Shown here piece after piece: positions 27,031-36,568 of a stretch of DNA of 59,464 nucleotides; within the stretch, counting starts at the first letter, position 1; every line of letters begins with the position of its first letter. A program made the translations under genes and the position numbers. The notes below the pieces were generated by a model, which was given only the letters and a program-made list of their open reading frames with translations, made no database searches and was not told the origin of the DNA. Source of the stretch: Proteobacteria bacterium ST_bin11 (GTDB taxonomy: Bacteria; Pseudomonadota; Gammaproteobacteria; Methylococcales; Methylomonadaceae); assembly GCA_002083615.1 (NCBI GenBank), contig MSXO01000021.1, forward strand, positions 1 through 59,464, read 5' to 3'.

Positions 27031-28695
27031 ATGTCCAGATTCGAGCTCGCATTGAAAGCCTTTCAGCAGGCTGAGATAGCCTATGAAGATTTGTTGACCG
27101 TGGCTGCAGCGCTGGCCGCAGAGCCCGACCAGATTTTAAATGCAGCCAAGCAAGTCTTGGAGAACGACTATCGGTGCGGAAAACTAAGCGAGGAGTTTTA
27201 TCACGGATTGCTATCGGCTATGCAGGACGAAACCAGGCTTGTCGGCGATCAAACCAAAATTACGTCGCCTGCTTATGCTCAAGACGATGTGACTAGCATC
27301 GTCTCCGCGCCGGCTAAATCGGCGACTGTATTTCCCGCCTCATCTGCTACGCAAACTCCCACGTCGACGACCGAATCCTTGCTGCAGGGCTTGGACCCCT
27401 CGCAGCCGCGCGCCGAGCTAACAGTTGGCAGCACTTTGAAGAACCGCTTTGTGCTTGAAGAGTTACTCGGTGTCGGCGGCATGGGTATGGTGTTTAAAGC
27501 CACCGATTTACGCAAAGTAGAGGCGTCAGATAAAGAGCCTTTCGTGGCTTTGAAAGTTCTAAATCAGGATTTTCAATTCAATCCGATGGCTTTGGTCGCC
27601 TTACAACGCGAGACCAAGCGTGCACAGACCCTGTCTCATCCCAATATCATCAAAGTCTACGACTTCGACAGAGACGGCAGCCACGTATTTATGTCGATGG
27701 AATACTTGCAAGGCAGGCCACTGAGTCATCTGATACGTGAGCATGTCGATAGCGGCTTACCTTTCAAAAAGGCCTAGCCCATCATCAGTGCGATGGCTGA
27801 AGCCTTGGCGCATGCCCACAAGAAAAATATCGTTCACTCCGACTTTAAGCCCGGCAATGTATTTGTCGGTGACGACGGCGAAATCAGAGTGCTGGATTTC
27901 GGTATCGCCTGCGCGATCGGCCGCAGCGAAAAAGACGGCCACGACGCGACGATTTTTAACGCCCGGTCGCTGGGCGCCATGACCCCGGCCTACGCCAGTT
28001 TGGAACAACTGCAAAATAGCGACCCCGATCCGCGCGACGACATTTATGCTCTGGCTTGTATCACTTACGAATTATTGAGCGGCAAGCATCCGTTTGGCCG
28101 TTTGTCGGCGGAAAAAGCGATCGAAGTCAATTTGCAACCCAAGCCCATCGCTCAGCTCAAGCGCCGGCAATGGAAAGGTCTGCAAAAGGCTTTGGCCTTC
28201 AAACAGGCACAACGCAGCCTAAGTATCGATGAGTTCTTAGCGGCCATCGGTCCGCATACCTCGGTGTATTATGGGTTATGGTCGACAGCATTGTTTATTG
28301 CCTGTTTGATTGGCTTGAACGTCTACTGGACCTTAAATGAAAAACAAACCGCTAGCGAAGTGGTAAAGGTTGCTGTTGAGCTCAATCCAGAGCAGCTTCA
28401 AAAAATCAAAGATTTGTTGGAGTTAGCGGATATCCATTTCGATGTCGGTTACCTAACTGCGCCGACCGGCAGCAATGCGTTTTGGGCGTATCAGGAGGTT
28501 TTGAAAATCGATCCTTACAACAAAGCGGCTATGGATGGCATCAACAAAATTGCCGATACCCTAGAACAGCAGGCTTGGGAGTTTTACGAAAAGAACGACC
28601 GCTCAGAGGCCTTGAAAAAAGTGCAGGAAGGCTTAGAAGTAAACCCTGTGCATAAAGGCTTGCAGAGTTTGCGCGAGAAGCTCAGATTCAATTAA
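27031..28695 (+). pseudogene. Ser/Thr protein kinase with membrane anchor, interrupted by in-frame amber codon
   Basis: One frame of 555 codons broken only by TAG at 27775-27777 (codon 249). An N-terminal helical region (1-75) is followed by a linker. The kinase domain starts near 134: glycine loop LGVGGMGMV and Lys175 in VALKVL. The amber codon comes next. The catalytic loop HSDFKPGN (269-276) and the LDFGIA motif (288-293) follow. A transmembrane helix lies at about 411-437 and a TPR-like tail closes the protein. Relatives usually have Leu at the TAG position, so one TTG-to-TAG change explains it. As read, the N-terminal 248 residues lack the catalytic loop. The downstream part has an internal ATG at 27793 and lacks the ATP-binding lobe. 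Confidence 0.8.
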
Positions 28696-28802
28696 CCAAG
28701 CGATAAACCTCAGATTTTTCGCGGTTTGTAAGCGGATTTTTCGATCATGCGCTACCCGCTGCCATGCTAGAATTCGGCGCATTATGACTTCCTATTCGCC
28801 GA

Positions 28803-31800
28803 TTGCCAGTGGCTTCCCAATTATTCCCCGTATCCGATAATGCAACCCCCGCCCGACTGCGGGAAATTCCTTATAACTACACCTCGTTTTCCGACCGCGA
28901 AATCGTAATACGCCTGCTGGGCGAAGACATGTGGTGGGTCCTCGAATCGCTGCGCGATGAGCGCATCACCGGACGTTCAGCGCGCATGCTCTATGAAGTG
29001 CTAGGCGATATATGGGCTGTGCAACGCAACCCTTATCTCGAAGACGACTTGCTCGACAATGGCAAAAGGCGGCGCGCCTTGCTGCAAGCCTTGCGACATC
29101 GTTTAGGGCAGATGGAAGGCCGGCAAGCCGAGTTGGAAAACCAGCACGCCGAACGTGCAGAACGCGTCGCGCAATTGATCGCCGCCGCACACCAAGCTGT
29201 AAACGAATTTGAAGCTCATTTTGATCGCACGGCGCAATTGCGCCGCAGCGTGCTGACGCTGTTGTCGCAATACACCCGTAAAGACAACATCAGCTTTGAC
29301 GGCTTCGCCCGCGTCAGCCATGTCACCGATGCCACCGACTGGCGGGTGGAATATCCCTTTGTAGTGCTTTACCCCACTTCTGAGGACGAAGTAGGGCATT
29401 TGGTGCGCGGATGTATTGAACTTGGCTTAACGATCATTCCCCGTGGTGGCGGTACTGGTTATACCGGTGGCGCTGTGCCTCTTAACGCGTATTCGGCGGT
29501 GATCAATACCGAAAAGCTATTGGCAATGGGGCAAGTTGATCGGCACACGCTATTGCCGGGCGTGGACAGCACTTATGCGACGATCCACACCGGTGCCGGC
29601 GTAGTCACCAGACGAGTAATGGAAACCGCCGAACAGGCCGGTCTGGTGTTCGCTTGCGACCCGACGTCTGCGGATGCGTCCTGTATCGGCGGCAATATCG
29701 CGATGAATGCGGGCGGTAAAAAAGCCGTATTGTGGGGAACTGCGTTAGATAATTTAGCGTCTTGGCGCATGGTGACACCGGACGGCAACTGGCTGGAGGT
29801 CGAGCGACTCAATCACAATCTGGGCAAAATCCACGAACAAGACAAAGCCGGCTTTCGGCTGAAACGCTTCGATGCCAGCGGTAAACAAGCGCTGGGCGAA
29901 GAAACCCTGGAAATTTCCGGCAGCTTTTTTCGCAAGACTGGGCTAGGTAAGGATGTGACCGACAAGTTTCTTGGCGGTCTACCGGGGATTCAGAAAGAAG
30001 GTTGCGATGGCATCATCACCTCGGCGCGCTGGATTTTGCATGAAATGCCGCCGGTTAGCCGTACGTTCTGCCTGGAGTTTTTCGGGCAGGTACGTGAAGC
30101 GGTGCCATCGATAGTAGAGATTCGCGATTATCTGGCGGATTTACCGAAAGAAGGGGCGAATCGGGTCATGTTGGCCGGTTTGGAGCATTTGGACGAGCGC
30201 TACGTGAAAGCAGTGGGCTATGCCACTAAGGCCAAACGCCACGGCAGGCCGAAGATGGTGCTGATCGGCGACATCGTCGGCGACGACGAAAATCAGGTGG
30301 CCATGGCCGCGTCGGAAGTCGTGCGCATATGCAATGCACGCGGTGCCGAGGGCTTTATCGCCGTCAATCCGGAAACCCGTAAAAAATTCTGGTTGGATCG
30401 TGGCCGGACGGCAGCGATTGCCAGACATACCAATGCCTTTAAAATCAACGAAGACGTGGTAATCCCCTTGCCGCGCATGGGCGACTATTGCGACGGCATC
30501 GAGCGTATCAACATCGAATTGTCGCTAAATAATAAATTGCGCTTGTGCCAGGCTTTAACTGAACTGCTAAGCGGTGATTTGCCGTTGCGGGCCTATGAAG
30601 AAGGGGTGAATAAGGCCGAATTGTTAGACGAGCGGCGCGCGTTGGCTTTGGATGCGGTGGGGAAGGTAAAAGCGCGTTGGCAATGGATATGCGACAGTCT
30701 CGATTTGCCGTTGGCGGAAGCCGAGAAGGCGTTCGATTCTCACGGTATCCAGGTCGGCGAACTGAGTAATCGCGCCGCCGAGCCGATTCTGTTTCATCGT
30801 TTGCAGGATTATTCGCTGCGGGTGTCGTGGAAGCAGGAATTACTGCCGCGCTTGCGGGAAATATTCGAGGGCGATAACTTTAAGCCTATCGTCGAACGCG
30901 TGGAAGCGATACATAAGGAAGTCCTGCGCGGCCGAGTCTTCGTCGCCTTACATATGCACGCCGGCGACGGCAACGTGCATACCAATCTGCCGGTCAACTC
31001 CGATCATTACGAAATGCTGCAAGAAGCCAATGCAGCCGTAGCACGGATTATGGCTTTGGCGCGCTCCTTGGGTGGGGCGATTTCCGGCGAGCATGGTATC
31101 GGTATTACCAAATACGAATTCTTGACCGAGGACGAATTAGCCGATTTTCATGCCTACAAAAATCGCATTGACCCAGAAGGCCGCTTCAATCGCGGCAAGC
31201 TGATGCCTGGGGCCGATTTGCGTTCGGCTTACACCACCTCGTTCAGTTTGATGGGCTTTGAATCGCTGATCATGCAGCAAAGCGATATTGGCGCAATTTC
31301 CGATTCGGTGAAAGATTGCCTGCGGTGCGGTAAGTGTAAACCCGTGTGCGCAACGCACGTGCCGCCTGCTAATTTGCTGTATTCGCCTCGAAATAAAATT
31401 CTGGCGACATCACTCTTAATTGAGGCGTTTTTATACGAGGAGCAAACCCGCCGGGGGATTTCCATTACCCACTGGAAAGAGTTCGAGGACGTTGCCGATC
31501 ATTGCACGGTTTGTCACAAATGCTTTAATCCCTGTCCGGTGGACATCGATTTCGGCGATGTCTCGATGAATATGCGCAATCTGTTGCGCAAGATGGGCAA
31601 GCAAAGTTTCAATCCTGCGAAGACCATGGCGATTGCTTTTCTGACCGCGTCCAGCCCGAACACGGTGAAAGCGATGCGCACGGCGATGATCGATTGGACG
31701 TATAAAGCCCAGCGCATCGGCAATACCCTGTTGAAACCTTGGAGCAAAACGCAGATCGCACAACCGCCAGCGACGGTGGGCAAGCCGCCGGTACGCGAGC

Positions 31801-32720
31801 AGGTGATTCATTTCATGAATCGAAAAATGCCAGGCGACTTACCGACGAAAACCGCGCGGGCGTTGTTGGATATTGAAGACGGCCAGATCGTGCCTATCAT
31901 CCGCGATCATGCAAAAACCCAGGCCGATTCGGAAGCGGTATTTTATTTCCCAGGCTGTGGTTCAGAGCGACTGTTCTCGCAAGTCGGTTTGGCGACCCAA
32001 GCCATGTTGTACGAGATTGGCGTGCAAACCGTTTTGCCACCCGGTTACCTGTGCTGTGGCTATCCGCAACGCGCAGGCGGGCAGTTTGATAAGGCGCAAA
32101 AAATCACGACAGATAATCGTGTGCTGTTTCATCGCGTGGCTAATACTCTAAATTACTTGGATATTAAAACCGTAGTGGTGAGTTGCGGCACCTGTCAGGA
32201 CCAATTGCAGGATTATGAATTCGAGAAAATTTTTCCTGGGTGCCGCTTAATCGATATTCACGAGTACCTATTGGAAAAAGGCGTGCGGCTGGAGGGAGTA
32301 AATGGTGCGCGTTATCTATATCACGACCCGTGCCATAGCCCTTTTAAGCAGCAAGATCCAATGACCATCGTCAATCAATTGATAGGCGCGCCAGTTGCCA
32401 AATCCGAGCGCTGTTGCGGCGAATCGGGCACTCTGGCAGTGGCGCGACCGGACATTTCCACGCAAATTCGCTTTCGCAAAGCAGAGGAGTTGCAGAAAGA
32501 TACCGCTAAATTGCGGGCTGATGGTTACGACGGTGCGGTGAAGATGTTGACCTCCTGCCCTTCGTGTATGCAAGGTTTGCAGCGGTTCGAGGATGAAGTC
32601 GATCAAATGGAAGTCGATTATATCGTCGTGGAGATCGCCAAGCATGTGTTAGGTGACAACTGGATGACCGGGTATCTGGACCGAGTCACCAAAGGCGGCA
32701 TTGAACGGGTTTTGGTATAA
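28803..32720 (+). CDS. FAD-binding and Fe-S oxidoreductase (GlcD/Dld-GlpC fusion, DUF3683 type)
   Basis: About 1305 residues. An N-terminal DUF3683-like region (REIPYNYTSFSDREIVIRLL) is followed by a coiled stretch. An FAD-binding-4 domain starts at about residue 190 (GLTIIPRGGGTGYTGGAV), and the FAD-oxidase C-terminal domain runs to about 800 (SGEHGIGITK). Two 4Fe-4S motifs lie near 840 (CLRCGKCKPVC) and 900 (CTVCHKCFNPCP). Two CCG domains follow, with YLCCGYPQ near 1082 and RCCGESG near 1202. It is probably a membrane-associated 2-hydroxyacid (D-lactate or glycolate type) dehydrogenase delivering electrons to quinone. The start is TTG 28803 or GTG 28809; the nearby ATG at 28784 is out of frame. 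Confidence 0.88.
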   Translation: MPVASQLFPVSDNATPARLREIPYNYTSFSDREIVIRLLGEDMWWVLESLRDERITGRSARMLYEVLGDIWAVQRNPYLEDDLLDNGKRRRALLQALRHRLGQMEGRQAELENQHAERAERVAQLIAAAHQAVNEFEAHFDRTAQLRRSVLTLLSQYTRKDNISFDGFARVSHVTDATDWRVEYPFVVLYPTSEDEVGHLVRGCIELGLTIIPRGGGTGYTGGAVPLNAYSAVINTEKLLAMGQVDRHTLLPGVDSTYATIHTGAGVVTRRVMETAEQAGLVFACDPTSADASCIGGNIAMNAGGKKAVLWGTALDNLASWRMVTPDGNWLEVERLNHNLGKIHEQDKAGFRLKRFDASGKQALGEETLEISGSFFRKTGLGKDVTDKFLGGLPGIQKEGCDGIITSARWILHEMPPVSRTFCLEFFGQVREAVPSIVEIRDYLADLPKEGANRVMLAGLEHLDERYVKAVGYATKAKRHGRPKMVLIGDIVGDDENQVAMAASEVVRICNARGAEGFIAVNPETRKKFWLDRGRTAAIARHTNAFKINEDVVIPLPRMGDYCDGIERINIELSLNNKLRLCQALTELLSGDLPLRAYEEGVNKAELLDERRALALDAVGKVKARWQWICDSLDLPLAEAEKAFDSHGIQVGELSNRAAEPILFHRLQDYSLRVSWKQELLPRLREIFEGDNFKPIVERVEAIHKEVLRGRVFVALHMHAGDGNVHTNLPVNSDHYEMLQEANAAVARIMALARSLGGAISGEHGIGITKYEFLTEDELADFHAYKNRIDPEGRFNRGKLMPGADLRSAYTTSFSLMGFESLIMQQSDIGAISDSVKDCLRCGKCKPVCATHVPPANLLYSPRNKILATSLLIEAFLYEEQTRRGISITHWKEFEDVADHCTVCHKCFNPCPVDIDFGDVSMNMRNLLRKMGKQSFNPAKTMAIAFLTASSPNTVKAMRTAMIDWTYKAQRIGNTLLKPWSKTQIAQPPATVGKPPVREQVIHFMNRKMPGDLPTKTARALLDIEDGQIVPIIRDHAKTQADSEAVFYFPGCGSERLFSQVGLATQAMLYEIGVQTVLPPGYLCCGYPQRAGGQFDKAQKITTDNRVLFHRVANTLNYLDIKTVVVSCGTCQDQLQDYEFEKIFPGCRLIDIHEYLLEKGVRLEGVNGARYLYHDPCHSPFKQQDPMTIVNQLIGAPVAKSERCCGESGTLAVARPDISTQIRFRKAEELQKDTAKLRADGYDGAVKMLTSCPSCMQGLQRFEDEVDQMEVDYIVVEIAKHVLGDNWMTGYLDRVTKGGIERVLV

Positions 32721-32845
32721 AGAAATTTTGTTTATGTGCGAGGCGGCAATTTCAGCCGTTCTCGCTCTTAAAGGTCTAAAACGGCTTGGCGTTGTAGAAG
32801 CTTTCTAGTTAGAGATAATCTGGATTCGCTTAATCTTCGGACAAT

Positions 32846-32873
32846 AAAAAGCCGCAATAAACTGCGGCTTTTT
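32846..32873 (-). terminator. bidirectional hairpin terminator downstream of tRNA operon
   Basis: The stem GCCGCA/TGCGGC is flanked by A-run and T-run (AAAAAGCCGCA to TGCGGCTTTTT). It ends the minus-strand tRNA transcript and could also end the plus-strand oxidoreductase transcript. Confidence 0.8.
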
Positions 32874-32878
32874 AAATT

Positions 32879-32954
<76 letters not shown>

Positions 32955-32967
32955 AAGTATGTAGTAA

Positions 32968-33041
32968 TGGAGGCTGCGACCGGAATCGAACCGGTATATA
33001 CGGCTTTGCAGGCCGCTGCATAACCATTCTGCTACGCAGCC
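32968..33041 (-). tRNA. tRNA-Cys(GCA)
   Basis: 74 bases. The minus-strand acceptor starts GGCTGCG. The anticodon arm is GGCCTGCAAAGCC with GCA, the T-arm is CCGGTTCGATTCCGG, and CCA is encoded. It lies between two identical tRNA-Gly genes. Confidence 0.96.
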
Positions 33042-33057
33042 TTTGTAGGGGCAATAA

Positions 33058-33085
33058 AAAAAGCCGCGGCTTGCCGCGGCTTTTT
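33058..33085 (-). terminator. hairpin between tRNA-Gly and tRNA-Cys
   Basis: A perfect inverted repeat: AAAAAGCCGCGGC and its complement around a 2-base centre. It has terminator form but lies inside the tRNA transcript. It may be partial attenuation or a processing signal, or a copy of the distal terminator carried with the tRNA-Gly duplication. Confidence 0.6.
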
Positions 33086-33090
33086 AAATT

Positions 33091-33166
<76 letters not shown>

Positions 33167-33185
33167 TTGGCTTACTATCCTGCGT

Positions 33186-33213
33186 ATTATAAAAAGATAT
33201 TTTTTTGTGTCAA
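33186..33213 (-). promoter_or_regulatory. consensus sigma-70 promoter of the tRNA operon
   Basis: On the minus strand TTGACA (33213-33208) and TATAAT (33191-33186) are separated by 16 bases. Both hexamers match consensus exactly. The tRNA-Gly 5' end lies 20 bases beyond the -10 box, as expected for a tRNA leader. Confidence 0.85.
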
Positions 33214-33216
33214 CAG

Positions 33217-33762
33217 TTATTGCAGGTTGATTGCCGAAGTCCAAGCTTTCCGGCCTTGGCATTCGCCGGACTCAGTGATCTCTACTTCAGCCCAAAGAAC
33301 GTTTTTGTCTGTGGTATCTGCCTGAGCTTGGATCAATTTTACAGGCGTATTAAGTGCCATATGTTTGCAAGCGCCGTCGCGATCGTTTTCCTCGGTGTCG
33401 TCATAAGCAGCCAGTGAACCAGGGACGGAGACCAACCTAACGGTTGCGTTAGGATCGTAAGTGTTTGGGCTTTTCAGTACGTAATTTTGTCCGGGCACCA
33501 TGGCTTTTGCCTGATGAACCGGCAGTTTGGCATCAGAACCGCCGCCCATAAACATGACGACTATGACCAATGCGACTGCGCCAACACCGCCAAAAAATAC
33601 TTTAGGGTTTGATTCTTTCAAGGCCAGTAGCTTAGCTACCATGTTTCCAGCAGCCTCTTTTGCTGCTCCAGCAGAATCAGCAGCTGGACTTGTTTGCGGT
33701 TGATTAGGCTCTTCAGCTTGATTTAAGGCTTCGGTCTCGTTGTTGTTTTCGTCAAGGCTCAT
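33217..33762 (-). CDS. single-pass membrane protein of unknown function
   Basis: 181 residues. The N-terminus is acidic and Ala/Gln-rich (about 1-40). One transmembrane helix lies at about 57-74 (FFGGVGAVALVIVVMFMGGG), followed by a C-terminal domain with Cys in DGACKHMALN and SGECQGRKAW, possibly a disulfide. The charge pattern suggests the C-terminal domain faces the periplasm. No family recognised. It lies just upstream of the tRNA operon, which has its own promoter. Confidence 0.7.
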   Translation of the reverse strand: MSLDENNNETEALNQAEEPNQPQTSPAADSAGAAKEAAGNMVAKLLALKESNPKVFFGGVGAVALVIVVMFMGGGSDAKLPVHQAKAMVPGQNYVLKSPNTYDPNATVRLVSVPGSLAAYDDTEENDRDGACKHMALNTPVKLIQAQADTTDKNVLWAEVEITESGECQGRKAWTSAINLQ

Positions 33763-34322
33763 GCGATGTTTCCTCTTAAGCTAGTTATTATTATGGTTAA
33801 GTGGCTAAAGTTACCACGCTGTTCGGACATTTCAAGCTTTAGTTTTGTAGTTATTTGTTCGTATCTTAAGTGGAACTTTAGCAAAAATGAACAAGCTAAG
33901 ATAAAAAAGCTGATAGGGTTGGTTAATTACTGCCATTTTAGCCTGGTGGGTTTGATCATCGGACAAGGGGCTACCGGATTAAATCGGGTCTTTCTTGGTT
34001 TGCTTCCATTTTGCATGGACAGGTTTTTGTACCCATTTGGGGGCAGATAGTTAACAAATCCGTTGATGCCTGCATTTTGACTTAATCTAGACCCGGCATT
34101 TTCAGGGTCGGGGCGTGTCTATATTCCCATATACCAAACCCGAATCCTGAGCCCTTTAAGTTACCGACTTGAGGCATTGTGCCGTCAGGTAGGTTTGAGC
34201 AACGAGTGTGTCGAGTTGCTCGACCAACTGCAAGGCAAGACGCCAGCAGAAACGCCGAAGCGGTCGACTTAGCTTGAAATGCCCCAAGCCGACCAACTGA
34301 ACGCAACGCGCTTTCACTGAAC
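33763..34322. other. 560-base interval without convincing gene
   Basis: Short frames exist at 33766-34050 (plus) and 34082-34306 (minus), but their compositions are not protein-like. The second half (about 34080-34320) contains inverted arms GAGCAAC/GTTGCTC at 34197-34221. It has the look of an intergenic repeat, and no copy is seen elsewhere in the window. Confidence 0.4.
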
Positions 34323-36485
34323 TCATGCGAAAAACTTAAACATTTCCTGGCAATGCTGATTAAAAGCCAAATCGGATTTTACGATGTGCTGGGTCCATTT
34401 ATCGATAAAGTTCATTATGTCTTTCGCACTCCAGTCGTCTTGTTGAATCTTTTTATCCATCGCTAGCAATTTTTCCAGCATCACATTATGTTCTTTTACG
34501 TGACTTTTATAGTGATGAAACCCTACCTGATTCATGGACGCTTCTTCCTCCCCAAAATGCGCTTTCACGTGCTGATGTAAATCAAACAGTGCATCATTCA
34601 TGCCCTCTTTGCTCTCAGCAGCTAATAGCTTTTCCGCCAATACAAAAAAATCCTTATGTTGGGCGTCGATTTTTTTGTCGCCCAACGCATAACTTTCTTG
34701 CCAAGCGAAATGTATCAAACTGCCAGGTTGTGGCGCCTTTAAAGTCGCCGAGGACCGATGTTTGGCGATATTGCCTGGGGTGTTTGCTTGACATGTTTTG
34801 AATACAAAACGTTGCCGCGCTTGGTGATAAACATCGTTTCCGTAAAAATTGGCGTACATTTGGCTTAGCTCGAATTTTCGGTAAACCGCTAAAGGCTTCG
34901 CAGCCTCGTCGGCACAACGCCTTTCGGCTTTTTCGTCCAACAAAGCCTTTAGTGCCCCTGGATCGGCCAAATAGGCTTTGACCGTTTGTTTCACTTGCGC
35001 CACAAAAATCGTGTGCTGCCGATCAAATACTTTATCAACCAAGCCCATCTGCCAGGCTTTTTTGGCACTGATCGGCAAACGCTCTTCGGTCAGTTGCGTC
35101 GCCATGTTCAGCCCTACTCGCTTGGGCAATAAATAGGTCCAATATTCGGAGCCATAAAGTTCTCCCATATTTTTGTAGTGCGGATTAAATGTCACCCCGT
35201 CCCTTACCAAAACCTTGTCTGGCGCAATCGCCAATATGGCCCCGCCGGCGCCGGCGCCGCCAGATAATGCCGCGATGGTTAATTTATCCAGGGTGGTGAT
35301 GATTTGGTAAATCAGATCGTCGATAGCGTTGATGTTTTGCCAAGATTCGTCTGCGGGATTGGCCGCGGCTTCGATGTGATTTAGGTGGATGCCATTGGAC
35401 CAGCAATCCTCGCCGCCCATCAGGACAATGGCTTTCACACCCAGGGTGGCGACGTGTCGATAAACCATCAACAGCAACTGGCATTGCGCGGTGCTCATGC
35501 CTCCGTTATGAAAAGCAAAATGGATGTATGCGCCCTCTCCGTCCAGTTGATACCAGACTTCCTGGCAAGGCAACTGCCGCCCCGGTTTGCGGTAATCGAT
35601 GTGAATCGTCTTTAAGGTTTTGCCGAATAAACCAGCCAAGCCGCTTCCCGGCTTGGGCAGAAGATCGCGCAACGCCAGCGCCGCCGGCAGCTTAATGCCG
35701 TTCCCATTGGGCAATTTGGCTTTTAAATGACCAATCCACACCGCCCCATCTACCGTTGCCTTGCATATGGCTTGATTGGCAATCGCAATGACTTCGCCGG
35801 GTTTGCCGCTTAATTGCGGTTCGCGGTGGGCATTGAACAGATAAAAGGCTTGACCATAAATCTGGTCCAACACCCCTGGCGTGCCGTCTGCGGCGCGTAT
35901 TCTGTGCAGAATCTCTTCGGTGCCGTGCCTCTTCCAGTCAATAGCCCGGTCCGCCTGTTTCATCTGCGGCTGCAACTGGCCCTTGACATCTGCACGAGCG
36001 TAATCCAAAGGTTCCGGCTTGAAATCGGCCGCCTCCATGTAACTCAGGGCTTCCCACAAGCATTCGACCGCAGCGTGGGTGACTTCGCGGTTGAACAGGC
36101 TACTTTTAGTCGCAGTTCGCAGCGGAAAGGTTTTACAAGCCCAAATCGGCCCGCCATCCATCTCGTCATCGGCTTGCAGCAAGGTCACACCCCATTCTTT
36201 GAGTCCGGCCTTAATCGCCCAATCCAAAGACGAAGGACCGCGATCACCTTTGATGCCCGGATGGACTATTAAACACGTATAGTTTTGGTAGATGGTCTGG
36301 GGTATGCGCCGAGTCAAATACGGGCAGAGAATCAAATCAGGCTTAAATAGCGCAACCGCTTCTAACAACTTGCCTTCATCGCCCAGATGCAATTCCACGG
36401 ACACGGTATATCCGGCATCTTCCAATTCGGTGTAGTAGCATTGAGTTAGCCCTGAGAATGCGGTTGAGATCAGTAAAATGCGCAT
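34323..36485 (-). CDS. hypX: HypX/HoxX-type hydrogenase maturation protein fused to hemerythrin
   Basis: 720 residues in three parts. Residues 1-290 are formyltransferase-like, with VHPGIKGDRGPSSLDWAI (74-91) and WGVTLLQADDEMDGGPIWA (98-116). Residues about 300-560 are enoyl-CoA-hydratase-like, with HNGGMSTAQ, GGEDCWSNGIHLNHIEAA and NPHYKNMGELYGSEYWTYLL. The oxyanion-type motif that I recall as GNAGAGG reads GGAGAGG (409-415). Known HypX makes the CO ligand of NiFe-hydrogenase from a formyl donor. Residues about 590-720 are a complete bacterial hemerythrin: His610, His643, Glu647, His662, His666, His700 and Asp705 fit the seven di-iron ligands. This tail is not part of the HypX proteins I know. 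No hydrogenase or hyp gene is in the window. Confidence 0.88.
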   Translation of the reverse strand: MRILLISTAFSGLTQCYYTELEDAGYTVSVELHLGDEGKLLEAVALFKPDLILCPYLTRRIPQTIYQNYTCLIVHPGIKGDRGPSSLDWAIKAGLKEWGVTLLQADDEMDGGPIWACKTFPLRTATKSSLFNREVTHAAVECLWEALSYMEAADFKPEPLDYARADVKGQLQPQMKQADRAIDWKRHGTEEILHRIRAADGTPGVLDQIYGQAFYLFNAHREPQLSGKPGEVIAIANQAICKATVDGAVWIGHLKAKLPNGNGIKLPAALALRDLLPKPGSGLAGLFGKTLKTIHIDYRKPGRQLPCQEVWYQLDGEGAYIHFAFHNGGMSTAQCQLLLMVYRHVATLGVKAIVLMGGEDCWSNGIHLNHIEAAANPADESWQNINAIDDLIYQIITTLDKLTIAALSGGAGAGGAILAIAPDKVLVRDGVTFNPHYKNMGELYGSEYWTYLLPKRVGLNMATQLTEERLPISAKKAWQMGLVDKVFDRQHTIFVAQVKQTVKAYLADPGALKALLDEKAERRCADEAAKPLAVYRKFELSQMYANFYGNDVYHQARQRFVFKTCQANTPGNIAKHRSSATLKAPQPGSLIHFAWQESYALGDKKIDAQHKDFFVLAEKLLAAESKEGMNDALFDLHQHVKAHFGEEEASMNQVGFHHYKSHVKEHNVMLEKLLAMDKKIQQDDWSAKDIMNFIDKWTQHIVKSDLAFNQHCQEMFKFFA

Positions 36486-36568
36486 CGTTTTCCCCTTATT
36501 TTATTTATTATCGGCAAACCTAGGGCTATTGCCCTTGGCGACAACATCAATGGTTGATGTGTTGGGTA

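Noticed and set aside
27775..27777. Amber codon read as pyrrolysine or another recoded residue
   Set aside because: Kinases have no need for a special residue there, relatives have Leu, and no recoding element is visible. A point mutation or read error is simpler.
28784..28840. ATG at 28784 as start of the giant oxidoreductase
   Set aside because: It is out of frame and closes after 18 codons; TTG 28803 or GTG 28809 keeps the frame.
33766..34050. Plus-strand frame of 94 codons starting in the leader of the 33762 gene
   Set aside because: Composition is not protein-like and no SD is present.
34082..34306. Minus-strand frame of 74 codons after the HypX gene
   Set aside because: It reads like the spurious product of an intergenic repeat.
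36544..36560. ACATCAA/TTGATGT hairpin after the GlxA-type gene
   Set aside because: Short stem without a T-run on either strand; too weak to call a terminator.
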